DNA of 64,000 nt from Streptococcus sp. 116-D4 (GTDB taxonomy: Bacteria; Bacillota; Bacilli; Lactobacillales; Streptococcaceae), in contig NZ_AP021887.1 in the NCBI RefSeq assembly GCF_009731465.1, positions 1,879,758 through 1,943,757 on the forward strand, written 5' to 3'. The notes under the pieces are model-generated. The model saw only the letters and a program-made list of their open reading frames with translations. It did no database searches and was not told the DNA's origin. The stretch's first letter is position 1. The number at the start of each line of letters is the position of its first letter. Below are positions 38,514 to 50,814 of the stretch, one piece after another. Made by a program: the position numbers and the translations under genes.

Positions 38514-39008
38514 TTATAGATAAAATTTTTCAAAAATAAACTGAAAAATAATCATCCATATAAGGTTCAAAATCATTGATGGCACTAAACTATAGACTAT
38601 AAATAAAGACATACTATCCACAGTTAAACCTACCACTAATGCAAGTATATAAGCTCCCATCTCAAATAGAAAAGTCATGACAATAATTGCCAACATTCTC
38701 GTCCAACGATTCAATAAAATAACGCTATTAAATTTATGAAGAAATACCCCCAACAAGACGAATAACAGAGTCGCAATCCCTATCAAGTGGAAAAAGTAAA
38801 TATCATAAATCAAACCAACTACAAAACAATAAGCTAAGTAGAAGTACTCTGATACTTCAATCGTCTCAAATAAGAGAAACAAAAATAGAAAATGACTAAC
38901 CAACTGCTCGTGGGGAAAAAATGAGCCCAGAAGTTGACTAATATGAGCATCAATTAGAACAAAGAAAGGAAGCAATAAAAATACTCCGACCCGCTTCAAC
39001 TGTCTCAT
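38514..39008 (-). CDS. mreD: Rod shape-determining protein MreD
   Basis: A 164-residue integral membrane protein with about five hydrophobic segments, overlapping the mreC stop by one base. MreD works with MreC in peripheral peptidoglycan synthesis; cocci keep both although they lack MreB. Sequence features are limited to hydrophobicity and position; the mreC-mreD pairing carries the call. Confidence 0.92.
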   Translation of the reverse strand: MRQLKRVGVFLLLPFFVLIDAHISQLLGSFFPHEQLVSHFLFLFLLFETIEVSEYFYLAYCFVVGLIYDIYFFHLIGIATLLFVLLGVFLHKFNSVILLNRWTRMLAIIVMTFLFEMGAYILALVVGLTVDSMSLFIVYSLVPSMILNLIWMIIFQFIFEKFYL

Positions 39009-39826
39009 TATGAATTCTCCACTAATTCTATCACACTTACATTATGAGTATCTGCACTCAATTTAACAGTTACTTCTCGTGCCAAGTAGTCCGTACTATG
39101 CGTTGTGGTAACCACTTCACCAACAGGAATATCAGCAACGTTAAAGTTTCCTAATCCACCAGTGGTCACCTTATCACCCGCACTAATATCGCTACTACTA
39201 TTTAATTGGCTGATTTTAAGAACTTCATTTTCCTTGTCATAGCCAACAATAATCCCATAAATTGTAGTAGAACCATGTTGAATTTTAACAGAAATCTTAT
39301 CAGCATTTTCCGTATTTGTCAGAAGGTTGACCATAGTAGAATTCTCCTCTACTTTTGAAACACTCCCAATCAAACCACCATTTGCAATGGCTAACATATT
39401 TTCAGAAGCCCCTTTTGATTTGCCTACATTCAAGGTCAATTCCTGCTTCCAAGATACCGGAGAACGCATAATGACATCTGCTGCTAAGGTCTTTGTAGCT
39501 TGCAACTTGGACTTCATATCAAGCAATTGGCGCAATTGTTCATTTTCTGTCTTCAAACTTTCCGCCTCATTTGATTTAACTTCTAATTGGTAAATCTGTT
39601 TCTTCAAACTTTCATTTTCATTATAAGTTTGTGTCAAATGAGCCAAATCTGATTTGACAGAATCAAACCACTGAAAAGGTTTTTGTACAACTCTATCAAC
39701 CAATGAGATTCCATCTCCTAATTTTGTCACAATTGTACTTGAATAAGTCGTCGCTAAGAGAGCTGACACAAGCAGAACAGTGACAAAAACAATAATGACA
39801 TATTTTGATTTTTTAAAACGGTTCAT
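39008..39826 (-). CDS. mreC: Rod shape-determining protein MreC
   Basis: A 272-residue protein. One transmembrane segment lies at residues ~10-30, then a coiled coil (~65-105, KKQIYQLEVKSNEAESLKTENEQLRQLL) and an extracellular beta domain (LIGSVSKVEENSTMVNLLTN). It scaffolds lateral wall synthesis with MreD and RodZ. It is first of the mreCD pair. Confidence 0.95.
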   Translation of the reverse strand: MNRFKKSKYVIIVFVTVLLVSALLATTYSSTIVTKLGDGISLVDRVVQKPFQWFDSVKSDLAHLTQTYNENESLKKQIYQLEVKSNEAESLKTENEQLRQLLDMKSKLQATKTLAADVIMRSPVSWKQELTLNVGKSKGASENMLAIANGGLIGSVSKVEENSTMVNLLTNTENADKISVKIQHGSTTIYGIIVGYDKENEVLKISQLNSSSDISAGDKVTTGGLGNFNVADIPVGEVVTTTHSTDYLAREVTVKLSADTHNVSVIELVENS

Positions 39827-39884
39827 ATCCCTACCTTTATATCAAAAACTGTTACAGTAACTTTTTATCAATTCCGGAAAGCTA

Positions 39885-40679
39885 CTAAGATTTTAAGAAA
39901 AATAAGCAACAACCAAGTACGATAATAACAAGAATGGTCAGCGTATCCTTTCGAGTCCATTTCAGTTGTCGGTATTGACTTCTGCCTTTTCCCCCCTGAT
40001 AACCACGCGCTTCCATGGCGATAGCCAAGGAATCCGCACGTTTTAAACTTGTCGCAAAAAGAGGAATCAATATGGGAATCATCGCCTTCACCTTTTGAAC
40101 AATGTTTCCTTCACCAAAATCCACTCCACGCGCTTTCTGTGCATTCATAATCCGCGTCGTATCATCCATCAAGGTTGGGACAAAACGCAAACTCATAGAC
40201 AGCATCAAACCAATTTCATGAACTGGAACTTTCACACGCTTTAAAGGCGCTAATAGAGCTTCGACAGCTGATGCCAAACTTAAGGGCATGGTCGTTAAGG
40301 TTAGCAAAGTTGAATAGAAAATAATCAATACAAAGCGACAAAAAATAATCCCAGCTTGTTGCAAAGCATAATCTGTGATTCTCACAAACGAAAACTCAAA
40401 TAAAACATTCCCATTAGAAATGAAAAATAGTTGAAAAATAGTTGTGAAGGCAATCAAGAAAAACATAGATTTCAAGCCCTGAATAAAAAATGAAAGAGAT
40501 ATTCCTGACAAGGCAATAAATATCCCTGTCGCTATAAAAAGAATTAGATTCGTCAAAGGATTATTAGCCCAAAAAACGATCAAAATCAGTAGCATCATAG
40601 CAAGTAATTTACTACGCGGATCCAATCGGTGAACAATCGAATCCCCTGGGATATAACGCCCCAAAATCATACTATCCAT
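39885..40679 (-). CDS. ecfT: ECF transporter T component
   Basis: A 264-residue membrane protein of the CbiQ/EcfT family. The two Ala-Arg-Gly signatures are present: [13 protein letters not shown] and [15 protein letters not shown], which couple to the two ATPases. It shares vitamin-specific S components encoded elsewhere. It overlaps ecfA2 by eight bases. Confidence 0.96.
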   Translation of the reverse strand: MDSMILGRYIPGDSIVHRLDPRSKLLAMMLLILIVFWANNPLTNLILFIATGIFIALSGISLSFFIQGLKSMFFLIAFTTIFQLFFISNGNVLFEFSFVRITDYALQQAGIIFCRFVLIIFYSTLLTLTTMPLSLASAVEALLAPLKRVKVPVHEIGLMLSMSLRFVPTLMDDTTRIMNAQKARGVDFGEGNIVQKVKAMIPILIPLFATSLKRADSLAIAMEARGYQGGKGRSQYRQLKWTRKDTLTILVIIVLGCCLFFLKS

Positions 40680-41511
40680 TTAGCGACTCCTTGAACTCCT
40701 CTATCTTAATCGGTAATCGTTTAAATGACACGCCTCTATCAGCCAATCGTTTACAAAAGGCTGTAATTTTAGGTACTCCCAGCTGCACTTCTTCCATAAA
40801 GACAACATCTTGAAAGACATCACTTGGTTTACCACCCTTAACTAAACTTCCCTTTTCCATCACATAGACTTGATTCGCATATTCAGCAACATCATCCATC
40901 AAATGCGTCACCAAGACAATGGTCATCCCTGACTGGTGGAGTTTTTTGAACAAATTCATCAACTCTTTTCTTCCCAGAGGGTCCAGGCCTGCTGTGGGTT
41001 CATCTAAGACTAATATAGCTGGCTCCATGGCAAGTATACCTGCAATGGCAACACGTCTCATTTGTCCACCTGACAGCTCAAACGGACTACGATCAAAAAG
41101 TGATTCATCAATTCCAACAAGAGCCAGTTTCTTACGTGCAATCTGCTCCGCATCTTCTTCAGAAACTCCAAAATTTTGCGGTCCAAAAGCAACATCTTTC
41201 AAAACCGTTTCTTCAAAGATCTGATTTTCAGCAAACTGAAATACCAAGCCAACCTGTTTTCTAATTTGACGAATATCTTTATTTTTAGAAGTCGAGGTGA
41301 TTAAGGTGTCAAAAACTCTTACGCTCCCTTGACTTGGCACCAATAAACCATTTAAGAGTTGTAAAATAGTTGATTTACCACTACCTGTGTGTCCAATTAA
41401 AGCCGTATAAGAACCATCTTCAATCGTCAAAGAAACATCCGACAAAGCTGTTGAAGCTAGGGGAGTCCCTTCTTGATAGGTAAAATTCACATTTTCTAGA
41501 GCAATTCCCAT
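40672..41511 (-). CDS. ecfA2: ECF transporter ATPase EcfA2
   Basis: A 279-residue ABC ATPase: Walker [14 protein letters not shown] (about residue 39), Q-loop [13 protein letters not shown], signature [13 protein letters not shown] and Walker [14 protein letters not shown]. It pairs with EcfA1 and EcfT as the shared energising module for vitamin uptake. Overlaps both neighbours. Confidence 0.96.
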   Translation of the reverse strand: MGIALENVNFTYQEGTPLASTALSDVSLTIEDGSYTALIGHTGSGKSTILQLLNGLLVPSQGSVRVFDTLITSTSKNKDIRQIRKQVGLVFQFAENQIFEETVLKDVAFGPQNFGVSEEDAEQIARKKLALVGIDESLFDRSPFELSGGQMRRVAIAGILAMEPAILVLDEPTAGLDPLGRKELMNLFKKLHQSGMTIVLVTHLMDDVAEYANQVYVMEKGSLVKGGKPSDVFQDVVFMEEVQLGVPKITAFCKRLADRGVSFKRLPIKIEEFKESLNG

Positions 41512-42323
41512 AGCTTATCCTCTAGCTCACTTTCTGTCAAATAATTTTCAGGTAAATCATAGCCATTCTGGCTCAAAGAATGTTTTAATTGATTAGCAAA
41601 AGGATCGTCTAATCCAATTTGATCCAAATCATTTCGAGAGAAAAGCTCCCTTGGACTACTAGTTGATTCAATTTCCCCTTTTTTCATGATCAATACGCGG
41701 TCACTCATGGCAACTTCTTCCAAATCATGTGTGATGGAAATGACCGTCATATCATAGTCTTTTCGAATTTCTTTTACTGTCTCAATCAGTTCTCTACGCC
41801 CCTCAGGATCCAACATACTTGTTGCTTCATCTAAGATTAAAATAGCTGGTCTTAGGGCTACGACACCTGCAATAGCTACACGTTGCTTTTGGCCACCTGA
41901 TAGACGCGCCGGCTCTCTCTTTTTAAAGTCCAACATGCCAACCAAATCCAGAGCTTCTTCCACTCTCTTTTTCATTTCTTGACGAGAAAGACCTTGATTT
42001 TCCAAACCAAAGGCAACATCATCTTCAACAGTCGCTCCAACAAATTGATTATCTGGATTTTGAAAAACCATACCGATTTGACGACGTATATTCCAAACAT
42101 TTTCCTCAGTCAGCCGTTGGCCATCTATTACAATCTCTCCAGACTCCGCTTCCAATAAGCCATCAATTAATCGGACAGTAGTTGATTTACCACTACCATT
42201 ATGCCCCACAATCGAAAGCCATTCTCCACGTTTCACGTGAAACGTAATATCCTTCACATCATAGTATTCCTGACTTTCCTTATAGCGAAAAGAAAGATTT
42301 TTTACATCAATTACTGATTTCAT
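41496..42323 (-). CDS. ecfA1: ECF transporter ATPase EcfA1
   Basis: A 275-residue ABC ATPase: Walker [14 protein letters not shown] (about residue 40), Q-loop [13 protein letters not shown], signature [13 protein letters not shown] and Walker [14 protein letters not shown]. It overlaps pgsA by four bases and ecfA2 by 16. A parS-like palindrome lies within its 5' coding part. Confidence 0.96.
   Translation of the reverse strand: MKSVIDVKNLSFRYKESQEYYDVKDITFHVKRGEWLSIVGHNGSGKSTTVRLIDGLLEAESGEIVIDGQRLTEENVWNIRRQIGMVFQNPDNQFVGATVEDDVAFGLENQGLSRQEMKKRVEEALDLVGMLDFKKREPARLSGGQKQRVAIAGVVALRPAILILDEATSMLDPEGRRELIETVKEIRKDYDMTVISITHDLEEVAMSDRVLIMKKGEIESTSSPRELFSRNDLDQIGLDDPFANQLKHSLSQNGYDLPENYLTESELEDKLWELL
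42229..42244. promoter_or_regulatory. parS-like site inside ecfA1
   Basis: CGTTTCACGTGAAACG is a perfect 16-bp palindrome matching the Bacillus-type parS TGTTTCACGTGAAACA at 14 of 16 positions, with the invariant core GTTTCACGTGAAAC. ParB is encoded about 21 kb away near oriC. Confidence 0.88.
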
Positions 42324-42865
42324 TTCGAACCAAATGTCCCTTTAAATACATAGGCACTACCCTTGAAATAATCATAGCCAGAGTAGATAGTGAAAAACAA
42401 GGCTACATAAAGTAGAACTTGACCAAGCAAAGTCCAATGTAATAGCAAGAAAATAATGGCAAACATCTGACTAAAAGTTTTAATTTTTCCAGGCATGGCT
42501 GCTGCTAAAACTGTTCCACCAGTTTCAACCAATAAAAGTCTTAAACCTGTCACAGCCAACTCACGACAGATGATTACTGCAACAATCCAAGCCGGAGCCA
42601 TACCCAACTCAATCAACATGATAAAAGCCGACATAACTAGCAACTTATCCGCCATTGGATCTGCAAACTTCCCAAAGTTGCTAACCACACTCCATTTACG
42701 AGCTAAATATCCATCTAAATAGTCGGTAATACTGGCAATAGCAAAGATAATAGCTGCTACTATATGACTCTCTAGCGAATTCCCTATCGTTAAAATAAAG
42801 ATAAAAATAGGTATAAAAAGAATTCGACCTATTGTTAAGAGATTTGGAATTTGTTCTTTTTTCAT
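42320..42865 (-). CDS. pgsA: CDP-diacylglycerol--glycerol-3-phosphate 3-phosphatidyltransferase
   Basis: A 181-residue membrane enzyme that makes phosphatidylglycerophosphate, first step to phosphatidylglycerol. The CDP-alcohol phosphotransferase motif D-G-x2-A-R-x8-G-x3-D-x3-D is visible in TDYLDGYLARKWSVVSNFGK followed by FADPMADK. Several transmembrane segments. It is 10 bp behind rodZ. Confidence 0.96.
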   Translation of the reverse strand: MKKEQIPNLLTIGRILFIPIFIFILTIGNSLESHIVAAIIFAIASITDYLDGYLARKWSVVSNFGKFADPMADKLLVMSAFIMLIELGMAPAWIVAVIICRELAVTGLRLLLVETGGTVLAAAMPGKIKTFSQMFAIIFLLLHWTLLGQVLLYVALFFTIYSGYDYFKGSAYVFKGTFGSK

Positions 42866-42875
42866 TCGTTTTTCC

Positions 42876-43703
42876 TTAATTTTTAGTAAAGGTTAGAGTG
42901 ATTTTTCCAGTCTGAGCTGTTAATTTCGATAAGTCAACAGTCTGATTATCTACTGTTAAGGTAACTCCTTTAACAACACCTAAGGTAATGGTCACAGGAT
43001 TTTTTGTTGAAACTGTTGTCTCCGCACTTTTATTATCCTGTGATAAGGTCACACCACCCTCAAGATCACTTTCTGAAACACTAACCCAACTTCTAGCATC
43101 TGAGACTGATAATTGTAATTTTGCAGTTTCCTTGCTCGTTTTATAAGCAACTTCTACTATATTTCCTTCACCTGATACCGTTATAGCTGGTTCCATATTC
43201 GAAGAACTACTAGATGAGCTACTGCTTGAGGATGGAGTTACAGAACTAGTCGAGCTTGTTGCTTGGACTACACTATAACTAGACGCAGATGAACGCTCAG
43301 GTTGAGTTTGAATATAGTTCCAAACATAGTAAGTCACAAAAATGACAATCGATAGGGCAAAGAGTATAAAGTAAAATAAAGGTAAAAATGATGTCCTATT
43401 TTTCTTACTTGAACGTCTCCTGCCTGTTAACTCCTCTTGATCAACATCTACTTCCTCATAAGTAATCATGCTACCAGAATCATAAGCATCCAAGACAATT
43501 CTCTCATCTAGCTCAACTGCCCACGCATACTTTCGTAAAAAAGAACGAGCATAAAATGGACTAGGAAGTTGATCAAAATCATCAGCTTCCATTGCCTCCA
43601 ACATATCCAACTGAATTTCTGTTTTTTTCTGCAATTCATCTAAACTCAATCCCTGATTGATTCTAGCTAATCGTAAAACCTCACCAATTGTTTTTTTCCT
43701 CAT
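42876..43703 (-). CDS. rodZ: RodZ-like cell-shape protein
   Basis: A 275-residue protein. An N-terminal Xre-type helix-turn-helix (GEVLRLARINQGLSLDELQKK) is followed by a basic stretch, one transmembrane segment (~115-135), a Ser-rich linker and an extracellular beta domain. The start at 43703 (MRKKTIGEV) is preferred over one three codons earlier because the AAGGG site is too close to the latter. It links cytoplasm and wall growth with MreCD. Confidence 0.9.
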   Translation of the reverse strand: MRKKTIGEVLRLARINQGLSLDELQKKTEIQLDMLEAMEADDFDQLPSPFYARSFLRKYAWAVELDERIVLDAYDSGSMITYEEVDVDQEELTGRRRSSKKNRTSFLPLFYFILFALSIVIFVTYYVWNYIQTQPERSSASSYSVVQATSSTSSVTPSSSSSSSSSSSNMEPAITVSGEGNIVEVAYKTSKETAKLQLSVSDARSWVSVSESDLEGGVTLSQDNKSAETTVSTKNPVTITLGVVKGVTLTVDNQTVDLSKLTAQTGKITLTFTKN

Positions 43704-43744
43704 ACTTGTCATCCCTTCTTTCTAGTGTCTACTATGATAGGTTA

Positions 43745-45028
43745 CTACGATGGAAATATTGTAAAATCAACTATATCACCATCATCTATTAAATGGTGTC
43801 CAGCATCAAGGACATCCTCTAAAGTAATTTCCTGTAAAATTTTCGGCAAATCAAAAATTGTCTCACCATTTTCAAAAGCATCATATTGCGTTGCAATAAA
43901 TTCAAGAGAGTTCATGCTACTAAAAAATTCTCCAAACATCTCTCTTTTTATAATATCTAAATGATCCTCTGTAATATCTAAATCCTTTGCAAAATTACAA
44001 ATAGCTTTCCTAAACTGATGAGATAAAGCAACTGGCTCTTTTGTATCCATTGTCAATATGACAAAATGAAAGCGACTTGTTACTTCAATTTCAAGAGATA
44101 AAGAAGCATCTATTTTACCTGATTCATATAATTTTTGAAAACGATCCGAGGTCCAACAAAACATCATTGTAAACAATAATTTTAATAAAATATGATGTCG
44201 ATAGCAATCCGTCTCAGCAACTTCTCGCTTCCCTCTAATCCCAATCGCTAGTTTGGGAGAAGATACTTCCATTCTCATACTTTCTGTTTGCTTTACATCC
44301 TGTAAAACAATTTTTTCTCTTACCACTCCCTGAACATCTAAATCTTTCAATTCTTTTCTTTCAAAATAGTCCTGTACTTGCTCCACTTCAAAATTGCCAA
44401 CTAAAAACAGAGACATGTTTACAGGCTTGTAAAACCTTGTAAAATTGTCTTTCAAATTAATTAGATTGATTTGGGAAATGGACTCCTCACTACCAACTAT
44501 ATCAGTTGCTAAAGGTGTTCCAGGATACAAATTCGCTAAAGTTGAAAAGAATAAACACGAATCTGGATCATCTTGATACATTTCTCGTTCTTGCTGAATA
44601 ATATCCTGCTCTCTTAAAATAGAATCTTCAGTAAAGTGTGCTGATGTTACCAATTCATCAAGTAAGTCTAAATTTTCTAAAAAATGATCCGTTGCTGAAA
44701 AAAGATAACTTGTTTTTGTAAAACTTGTAAAGGCATTACTATCTGCACCTAGACTCGTAAAAGCCGACATCAAATCACCAGAATCTTCTCTTTCAAATAA
44801 TTTATGTTCAAGAAAATGAGCAATTCCTGCAGGATATTCTTTTACATCTCCGTCAACTTCTGTGACAAGCATATCTACCGAACCAAACTGTACAGTTACA
44901 CTCCCGTAAACCTCTTTAAATTCCTTTTTAGGCAAAAGAGCAACTGTCAATCCATTTGACAAACGAGTTCGATAAACCATTTCTTTTACAGCTGGATAGT
45001 ATTTTTCTTCAAAAACAACCTTTGTCAT
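43745..45028 (-). CDS. M16-family metallopeptidase, YmfH-like
   Basis: A 427-residue protein with the inverted zinc motif HFLEH (about residues 69-73), so it is the catalytic partner of the pair. Two M16 domains. It overlaps the upstream M16 gene by four bases. Substrate unknown; homologues in Bacillus process peptides or have poorly defined roles. The order ymfF-ymfH-rodZ-pgsA is conserved in Firmicutes. Confidence 0.9.
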   Translation of the reverse strand: MTKVVFEEKYYPAVKEMVYRTRLSNGLTVALLPKKEFKEVYGSVTVQFGSVDMLVTEVDGDVKEYPAGIAHFLEHKLFEREDSGDLMSAFTSLGADSNAFTSFTKTSYLFSATDHFLENLDLLDELVTSAHFTEDSILREQDIIQQEREMYQDDPDSCLFFSTLANLYPGTPLATDIVGSEESISQINLINLKDNFTRFYKPVNMSLFLVGNFEVEQVQDYFERKELKDLDVQGVVREKIVLQDVKQTESMRMEVSSPKLAIGIRGKREVAETDCYRHHILLKLLFTMMFCWTSDRFQKLYESGKIDASLSLEIEVTSRFHFVILTMDTKEPVALSHQFRKAICNFAKDLDITEDHLDIIKREMFGEFFSSMNSLEFIATQYDAFENGETIFDLPKILQEITLEDVLDAGHHLIDDGDIVDFTIFPS

Positions 45029-46275
45029 TCTATTCCTTCCATAAAGTAAATCGCCTGTAGTTTCACATTATTAGCTGCTCTACAAATAGCATCTTTGTCA
45101 ACTTGCTCGAGTTTTGCAATCCAACCTTTAAAGTCTGCTGAAGATTTCCCAAGTAAAGCATTTTGATAAGCACGTTCAATCAATGAACTTTGATTATCTT
45201 GAGAAAGTAACAAAGACCGACGAATCATTTCCTTGGTCTGCTCTAGCTCAAGCTCTGTAAAATATCCTTTTTTTAAATCAAGAAGTTGATTATTCATCAT
45301 TTTACGAGTCTGGTTTCGATTTTCTCGATTGATACCAGCATACATCCTCAAGAATCCACTAAACACATCGAACTGACTTGAAATAGTGTAAGCCAATCCA
45401 GCATTTTCACGTACATTTGTAAATAATTTAGAGTGAGCAAATCCACCAAGTAAACCATTCATTACAATCATGGGTAAATGTTGCTCATCACCATATTCAG
45501 AAGGGCAATGATAGCCTAATTCCAAAATGGATTGTCCCACATTTTTCCGAACCATACCTTCCTGAAGTATATTGGAATAAGGTTGACAATACTGAACCTT
45601 CACATCTCCTTCTCGACCTTTAAAGTCAAATGATTCTAATACATTTTGAATTTCGATCTCATTAAAATCACCTAGGAAAAAGAAATCTATTCGATCATTG
45701 GCCAAAAATTCTTTAAAACAAGAATAAGAACTTTGTGGAGTTTCAGCTAAAATACGATTTCGCAAATCACTATATTCCAATTGGATACGTTCATCATAAA
45801 AAAATAATTTATCCAATTCTTTATGTGCGAAATAAAAAGAATCATCCATATCAGCTGCTAAACTTGCTAGCAATTGCTTTTTCTCAATTTCAAATAAGGA
45901 CGGATCAAATCCATCATCAACTAGCATGGGTGAAAAAAGAGTTTCTTTTACTAGTTCCAAAACCTGAGAAGTTAGAACATTTTTCCTACTTAAAAACTCA
46001 TCACGAACATAGGTAAATGTCAATTCTACAATATGACTTTGCCCTCTTCTGAAACAATTGGTTGACATATCTGTACCGTATAGATTGGCCAAATGTTTTC
46101 TCAAATCTTGAGAAGTGGGGTACATCTGATTAGCAGTCTCTAGCATACTCGCACTCAACATGCGACCTGCAATCGTATCAAGAGATAATGGAGCGGTAAA
46201 ACGCACGGTGATTTTGTTCGTTTTAAACTTTTTTGATTGGATAAAATGTGTTGAAATTCCATGCACTAACTCCAT
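45025..46275 (-). CDS. M16-family peptidase-like protein, YmfF-like, non-catalytic
   Basis: A 416-residue M16 homologue. Where HxxEH should lie the sequence reads RMLSASMLETANQM, so the zinc ligands are missing and it is probably the inactive partner of the following gene. Such inactive/active pairs are common in the family. It begins 158 bp from yaaA, divergently. Confidence 0.88.
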   Translation of the reverse strand: MELVHGISTHFIQSKKFKTNKITVRFTAPLSLDTIAGRMLSASMLETANQMYPTSQDLRKHLANLYGTDMSTNCFRRGQSHIVELTFTYVRDEFLSRKNVLTSQVLELVKETLFSPMLVDDGFDPSLFEIEKKQLLASLAADMDDSFYFAHKELDKLFFYDERIQLEYSDLRNRILAETPQSSYSCFKEFLANDRIDFFFLGDFNEIEIQNVLESFDFKGREGDVKVQYCQPYSNILQEGMVRKNVGQSILELGYHCPSEYGDEQHLPMIVMNGLLGGFAHSKLFTNVRENAGLAYTISSQFDVFSGFLRMYAGINRENRNQTRKMMNNQLLDLKKGYFTELELEQTKEMIRRSLLLSQDNQSSLIERAYQNALLGKSSADFKGWIAKLEQVDKDAICRAANNVKLQAIYFMEGIE

Positions 46276-46404
46276 GATTTACCTCCTTATATACAGACTT
46301 CTATTATATCACGAAAACCTGAAATTTTCTTGTTCTCTGTAACACTTTTGAAATAAAAATCGCTTACATTCCTCCCTGTTTCTCTCACTATTTTTAGGAA
46401 AATA

Positions 46405-46413
46405 TGATATAAT
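46405..46413 (+). promoter_or_regulatory. Extended -10 promoter of yaaA-recF
   Basis: TGATATAAT, an extended -10, 21 bases before the yaaA start. Confidence 0.65.
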
Positions 46414-46433
46414 ACCAAAGATTGAGGTGAATT

Positions 46434-46802
46434 ATGGAATACAAATTATTTGAAGAATTTATTACCCTCCAAGCACTACTCAAAGAACTTGGAATTACAC
46501 ATAGTGGCGGAGCTATCAAATCATTTCTCTCTGAACATTCTGTTTACTTTAATGGGGAATTAGAGAGTCGTCGTGGTAAAAAACTTCGTATCGGAGATAA
46601 AATTGACATCCCTGACATGAATATTGACATCTTGTTGACACAACCTACTTCTGAGGAGCAAGAGGAATACCAAGCTGATAAAGTTGAAAAAGAACGAATC
46701 GCTAAACTTGTCAAGGAGATGAATAAAGGAATTAAAAAAGACAACTCTAAACCTACTTCATCACCCAAAAGCAAACAAGCTCCGCGATTCCCTGGTAGAT
46801 AA
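46434..46802 (+). CDS. yaaA: S4-domain RNA-binding protein YaaA
   Basis: A 122-residue protein. The S4 RNA-binding motif covers ~1-65 ([19 protein letters not shown], then [15 protein letters not shown]). The basic tail (KQAPRFPGR) is longer than the usual ~70-residue YaaA, a streptococcal trait. It lies two bases ahead of recF, as in Bacillus where it sits between dnaN and recF. Confidence 0.9.
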   Translation: MEYKLFEEFITLQALLKELGITHSGGAIKSFLSEHSVYFNGELESRRGKKLRIGDKIDIPDMNIDILLTQPTSEEQEEYQADKVEKERIAKLVKEMNKGIKKDNSKPTSSPKSKQAPRFPGR

Positions 46803-46804
46803 TC

Positions 46805-47896
46805 ATGTGGCTACAACACCTATCTCTCAAAACTTTTCGTAACTACAAAGAGACGAAAATAGACTTTAATCCTAAATTAAATGTCTTTTTAGGACGCAAT
46901 GCACAAGGTAAAACAAATATGTTAGAGGCTATCTATTTTTTAGCCTTAACACGTAGTCATCGAACTCGAACAGATAAAAATCTCATTCATTTTGATGAGG
47001 AACAACTTCATCTTTCAGGTCTTGTTCAGAAAAAAACGGGATCCATTCCTCTCGAAATTGAACTAACGCAAAAAGGCCGTGTAACAAAAGTTAATCACTT
47101 AAAACAGGCACGACTTTCAGATTATGTCGGACACATGAATGTTGTCTTATTTGCTCCTGAAGATTTACAACTAATTAAAGGAGCACCTTCGGTTCGACGA
47201 AAATTCATTGATATGGAGCTTGGGCAAATTAAGCCCATCTATTTATCAGATTTAACCAATTATAACCACATCCTAAAACAAAGGAACACTTATCTAAAAT
47301 CAGCTCAAAAAATAGATGAAACCTTCCTTTCAGTACTAGATGATCAGCTAGTCGATTATGGATGTCGTGTAATGAATCACCGTTTAGATTTCATAAAAAA
47401 ACTAGAGTATTTTGGGTATAAGAAACATTTTGAATTATCTAATCAGATTGAAGAGTTGTCAATAACCTATCAATCTTCTGTCAAGCTAACTGACAAAGAA
47501 TACTTATCCGAATCTTTCAAAATTGCTTTAGAAAAAAGTCGGTCCAGAGATTTATTTAAAAAGAACACTGGTGTTGGTCCTCATCGGGATGACATTTCTT
47601 TTTATATAAATGGGATGGATGCTAGTTTTGGAAGTCAAGGTCAACATCGTAGTCTCGTCCTCTCGATAAAATTAGCAGAAATCGAATTAATGGAAAGTAT
47701 TACTACAGAATCTCCTATATTACTGCTTGACGATGTTATGAGCGAACTTGACAATACTAGACAACTAAAATTATTAGAAACGATTTCTCATTCAATCCAA
47801 ACCTTTATTACAACAACCAGCTTAGATCATCTTCAGAATCTACCAGAAAATCTAAGTATATTCACTATTCAGGATGGTAAAGTTACTGTAAATTGA
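46805..47896 (+). CDS. recF: DNA repair and recombination protein RecF
   Basis: A 363-residue SMC-like ATPase that loads RecA at gaps. Walker A is [13 protein letters not shown] (about residue 30), the signature is [18 protein letters not shown] (about residue 278), and Walker B is [12 protein letters not shown] (about residue 305). Co-transcribed with yaaA. It ends at a strong convergent terminator. Confidence 0.96.
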   Translation: MWLQHLSLKTFRNYKETKIDFNPKLNVFLGRNAQGKTNMLEAIYFLALTRSHRTRTDKNLIHFDEEQLHLSGLVQKKTGSIPLEIELTQKGRVTKVNHLKQARLSDYVGHMNVVLFAPEDLQLIKGAPSVRRKFIDMELGQIKPIYLSDLTNYNHILKQRNTYLKSAQKIDETFLSVLDDQLVDYGCRVMNHRLDFIKKLEYFGYKKHFELSNQIEELSITYQSSVKLTDKEYLSESFKIALEKSRSRDLFKKNTGVGPHRDDISFYINGMDASFGSQGQHRSLVLSIKLAEIELMESITTESPILLLDDVMSELDNTRQLKLLETISHSIQTFITTTSLDHLQNLPENLSIFTIQDGKVTVN

Positions 47897-47903
47897 AGTT
47901 GAC

Positions 47904-47951
47904 AATATCGTAAAAGAACTCCTGTTCTCACGGGAGTTCTTTTACGATATT
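47904..47951. terminator. Convergent terminator between recF and guaB
   Basis: A long stem, ATATCGTAAAAGAACTCC and GGGAGTTCTTTTACGATAT, with loop TGTTCTCAC and T/A-rich flanks on both sides; serves both strands. Confidence 0.92.
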
Positions 47952-47952
47952 T

Positions 47953-49513
<1,561 letters not shown>

Positions 49514-49528
49514 ATGTTACAGGGGTAA

Positions 49529-49568
49529 ATAAAAAACTATCTTTTCTTTGACATAGAAATGATAGTTT
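49529..49568 (-). terminator. trpS terminator
   Basis: On the minus strand AACTATC-TTTCT pairs with AGAAA-GATAGTT (a bulge) and is followed by TTTTTATT. Confidence 0.7.
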
Positions 49569-49582
49569 CTTGTAAAATACAC

Positions 49583-50608
49583 TTAATTAAAGTAATGAAG
49601 ACCCATTGCTCCTTTAACCTCAGATAGGGTTTGACCTGCAACTTCACGCGCTCTTTCACTACCTTTTTGAAGCATATTATAAACTTCTCCCATATCCTTA
49701 GCAAATTCAATACGGCGCTCACGAATAGGACCCAGTTCACGTTCTAATATTTCAAGTAGATAACGCTTGGTCTTCACATCACCAAGACCACCACGTTGAT
49801 AGTGTTCTTTCATGTCAGCAATTTCTTGAGCATCTTCTGGACGACCAAAAACATCTAGATAATGGAAAACCATATTTCCTTCAATTTTACCTGGATCCTC
49901 AACGCGAATATGATCTGGATCTGTATACATACTCATTACTTTTTTACGCAAAGTATCCGCATCATCAGCTAAATAAATACCGTTATTGAGTGATTTAGAC
50001 ATTTTAGCATTTCCATCTAAACCAGGTAAACGCCCTGCTCTTTCATTTTCTGGATAAATACCTTCCGGTTCCACCAAGACATCACAGTTATATGCATTGT
50101 TAAAAGAACGAGCAATCTCGCGAGTTTGCTCAATCATTGGTTTCTGATCTGTCCCAACAGGAACATAATTAGCCTTAAAAGCTGTGATGTCAGCTGCTTG
50201 AGCGATTGGGTAAACCAAGAATCCTGTAGGAATGCTTTCTCCAAATCCTTTTTGAGCAATTTCTGTCTTGACAGTTGGATTACGCTCCAAACGAGCTAAT
50301 GAAACTAGATTCATATAATACATAGACAACTCAGCCAACTCTGGAATCTGGCTTTGAATAAAGATAGTTGATTTACTTGGATCCAATCCAACTGCAAGGT
50401 AATCCAAAGCCACATTTCCGATAGACTCTACAATGGTTTGAGGATCTTTGGCATGATCTGTCAAGGCTTGTTGGTCGGCCAGGAACACAAACATATCATA
50501 CTTATCCTCTTCCTGCAACAATACTCGATTTTTGAGACTTCCAACATAATGTCCAATATGCAATTTTCCTGTTGGACGGTCTCCTGTTAAAATAATGGGT
50601 TTAGTCAT
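49583..50608 (-). CDS. trpS: Tryptophanyl-tRNA synthetase
   Basis: A 341-residue class I synthetase. The HIGH motif is at residues 17-20 (KLHIGHYVG) and KMSKS near residue 205 ([10 protein letters not shown]). The leader is too short for a T-box; a TATAAT lies just upstream. It diverges from the ABC-F gene. Confidence 0.97.
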   Translation of the reverse strand: MTKPIILTGDRPTGKLHIGHYVGSLKNRVLLQEEDKYDMFVFLADQQALTDHAKDPQTIVESIGNVALDYLAVGLDPSKSTIFIQSQIPELAELSMYYMNLVSLARLERNPTVKTEIAQKGFGESIPTGFLVYPIAQAADITAFKANYVPVGTDQKPMIEQTREIARSFNNAYNCDVLVEPEGIYPENERAGRLPGLDGNAKMSKSLNNGIYLADDADTLRKKVMSMYTDPDHIRVEDPGKIEGNMVFHYLDVFGRPEDAQEIADMKEHYQRGGLGDVKTKRYLLEILERELGPIRERRIEFAKDMGEVYNMLQKGSERAREVAGQTLSEVKGAMGLHYFN

Positions 50609-50718
50609 TTTATTCTCCTTCGATATGGTCCCTTCAATTATAGCATTTTTTTAATGAAATAACCGGAATTTATCAAAATAAATCAGTCTTGCTATTTACA
50701 GATTCGTGTAAAGAACAC

Positions 50719-50735
50719 TGTAAATCTAATTTACA
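50719..50735. promoter_or_regulatory. GlnR-like inverted repeat upstream of the ABC-F gene
   Basis: TGTAA-N7-TTACA fits the TGTNA-N7-TNACA consensus of GlnR/TnrA, and a further TGTAAA copy lies 12 bases upstream. It is just ahead of the -35 region. The match may be chance in AT-rich DNA. Confidence 0.35.
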
Positions 50736-50755
50736 CAAAATTGACAGATAAAAAT

Positions 50756-50784
50756 TTGAATATTTGCTGATTTTCTAGTAGAAT
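50756..50784 (+). promoter_or_regulatory. Promoter of the ABC-F gene
   Basis: TTGAAT and TAGAAT are 17 bases apart, about 30 bp before the start codon. Confidence 0.55.
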
Positions 50785-50814
50785 TAGAGTATTACATATA
50801 ATAGGAGAAAAACA

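Noticed and set aside
50609..50670. T-box leader for trpS
   Set aside because: The leader is under 40 bases from a TATAAT to the start codon, far too short for a T-box, and no AGGGTGG-like motif is present.
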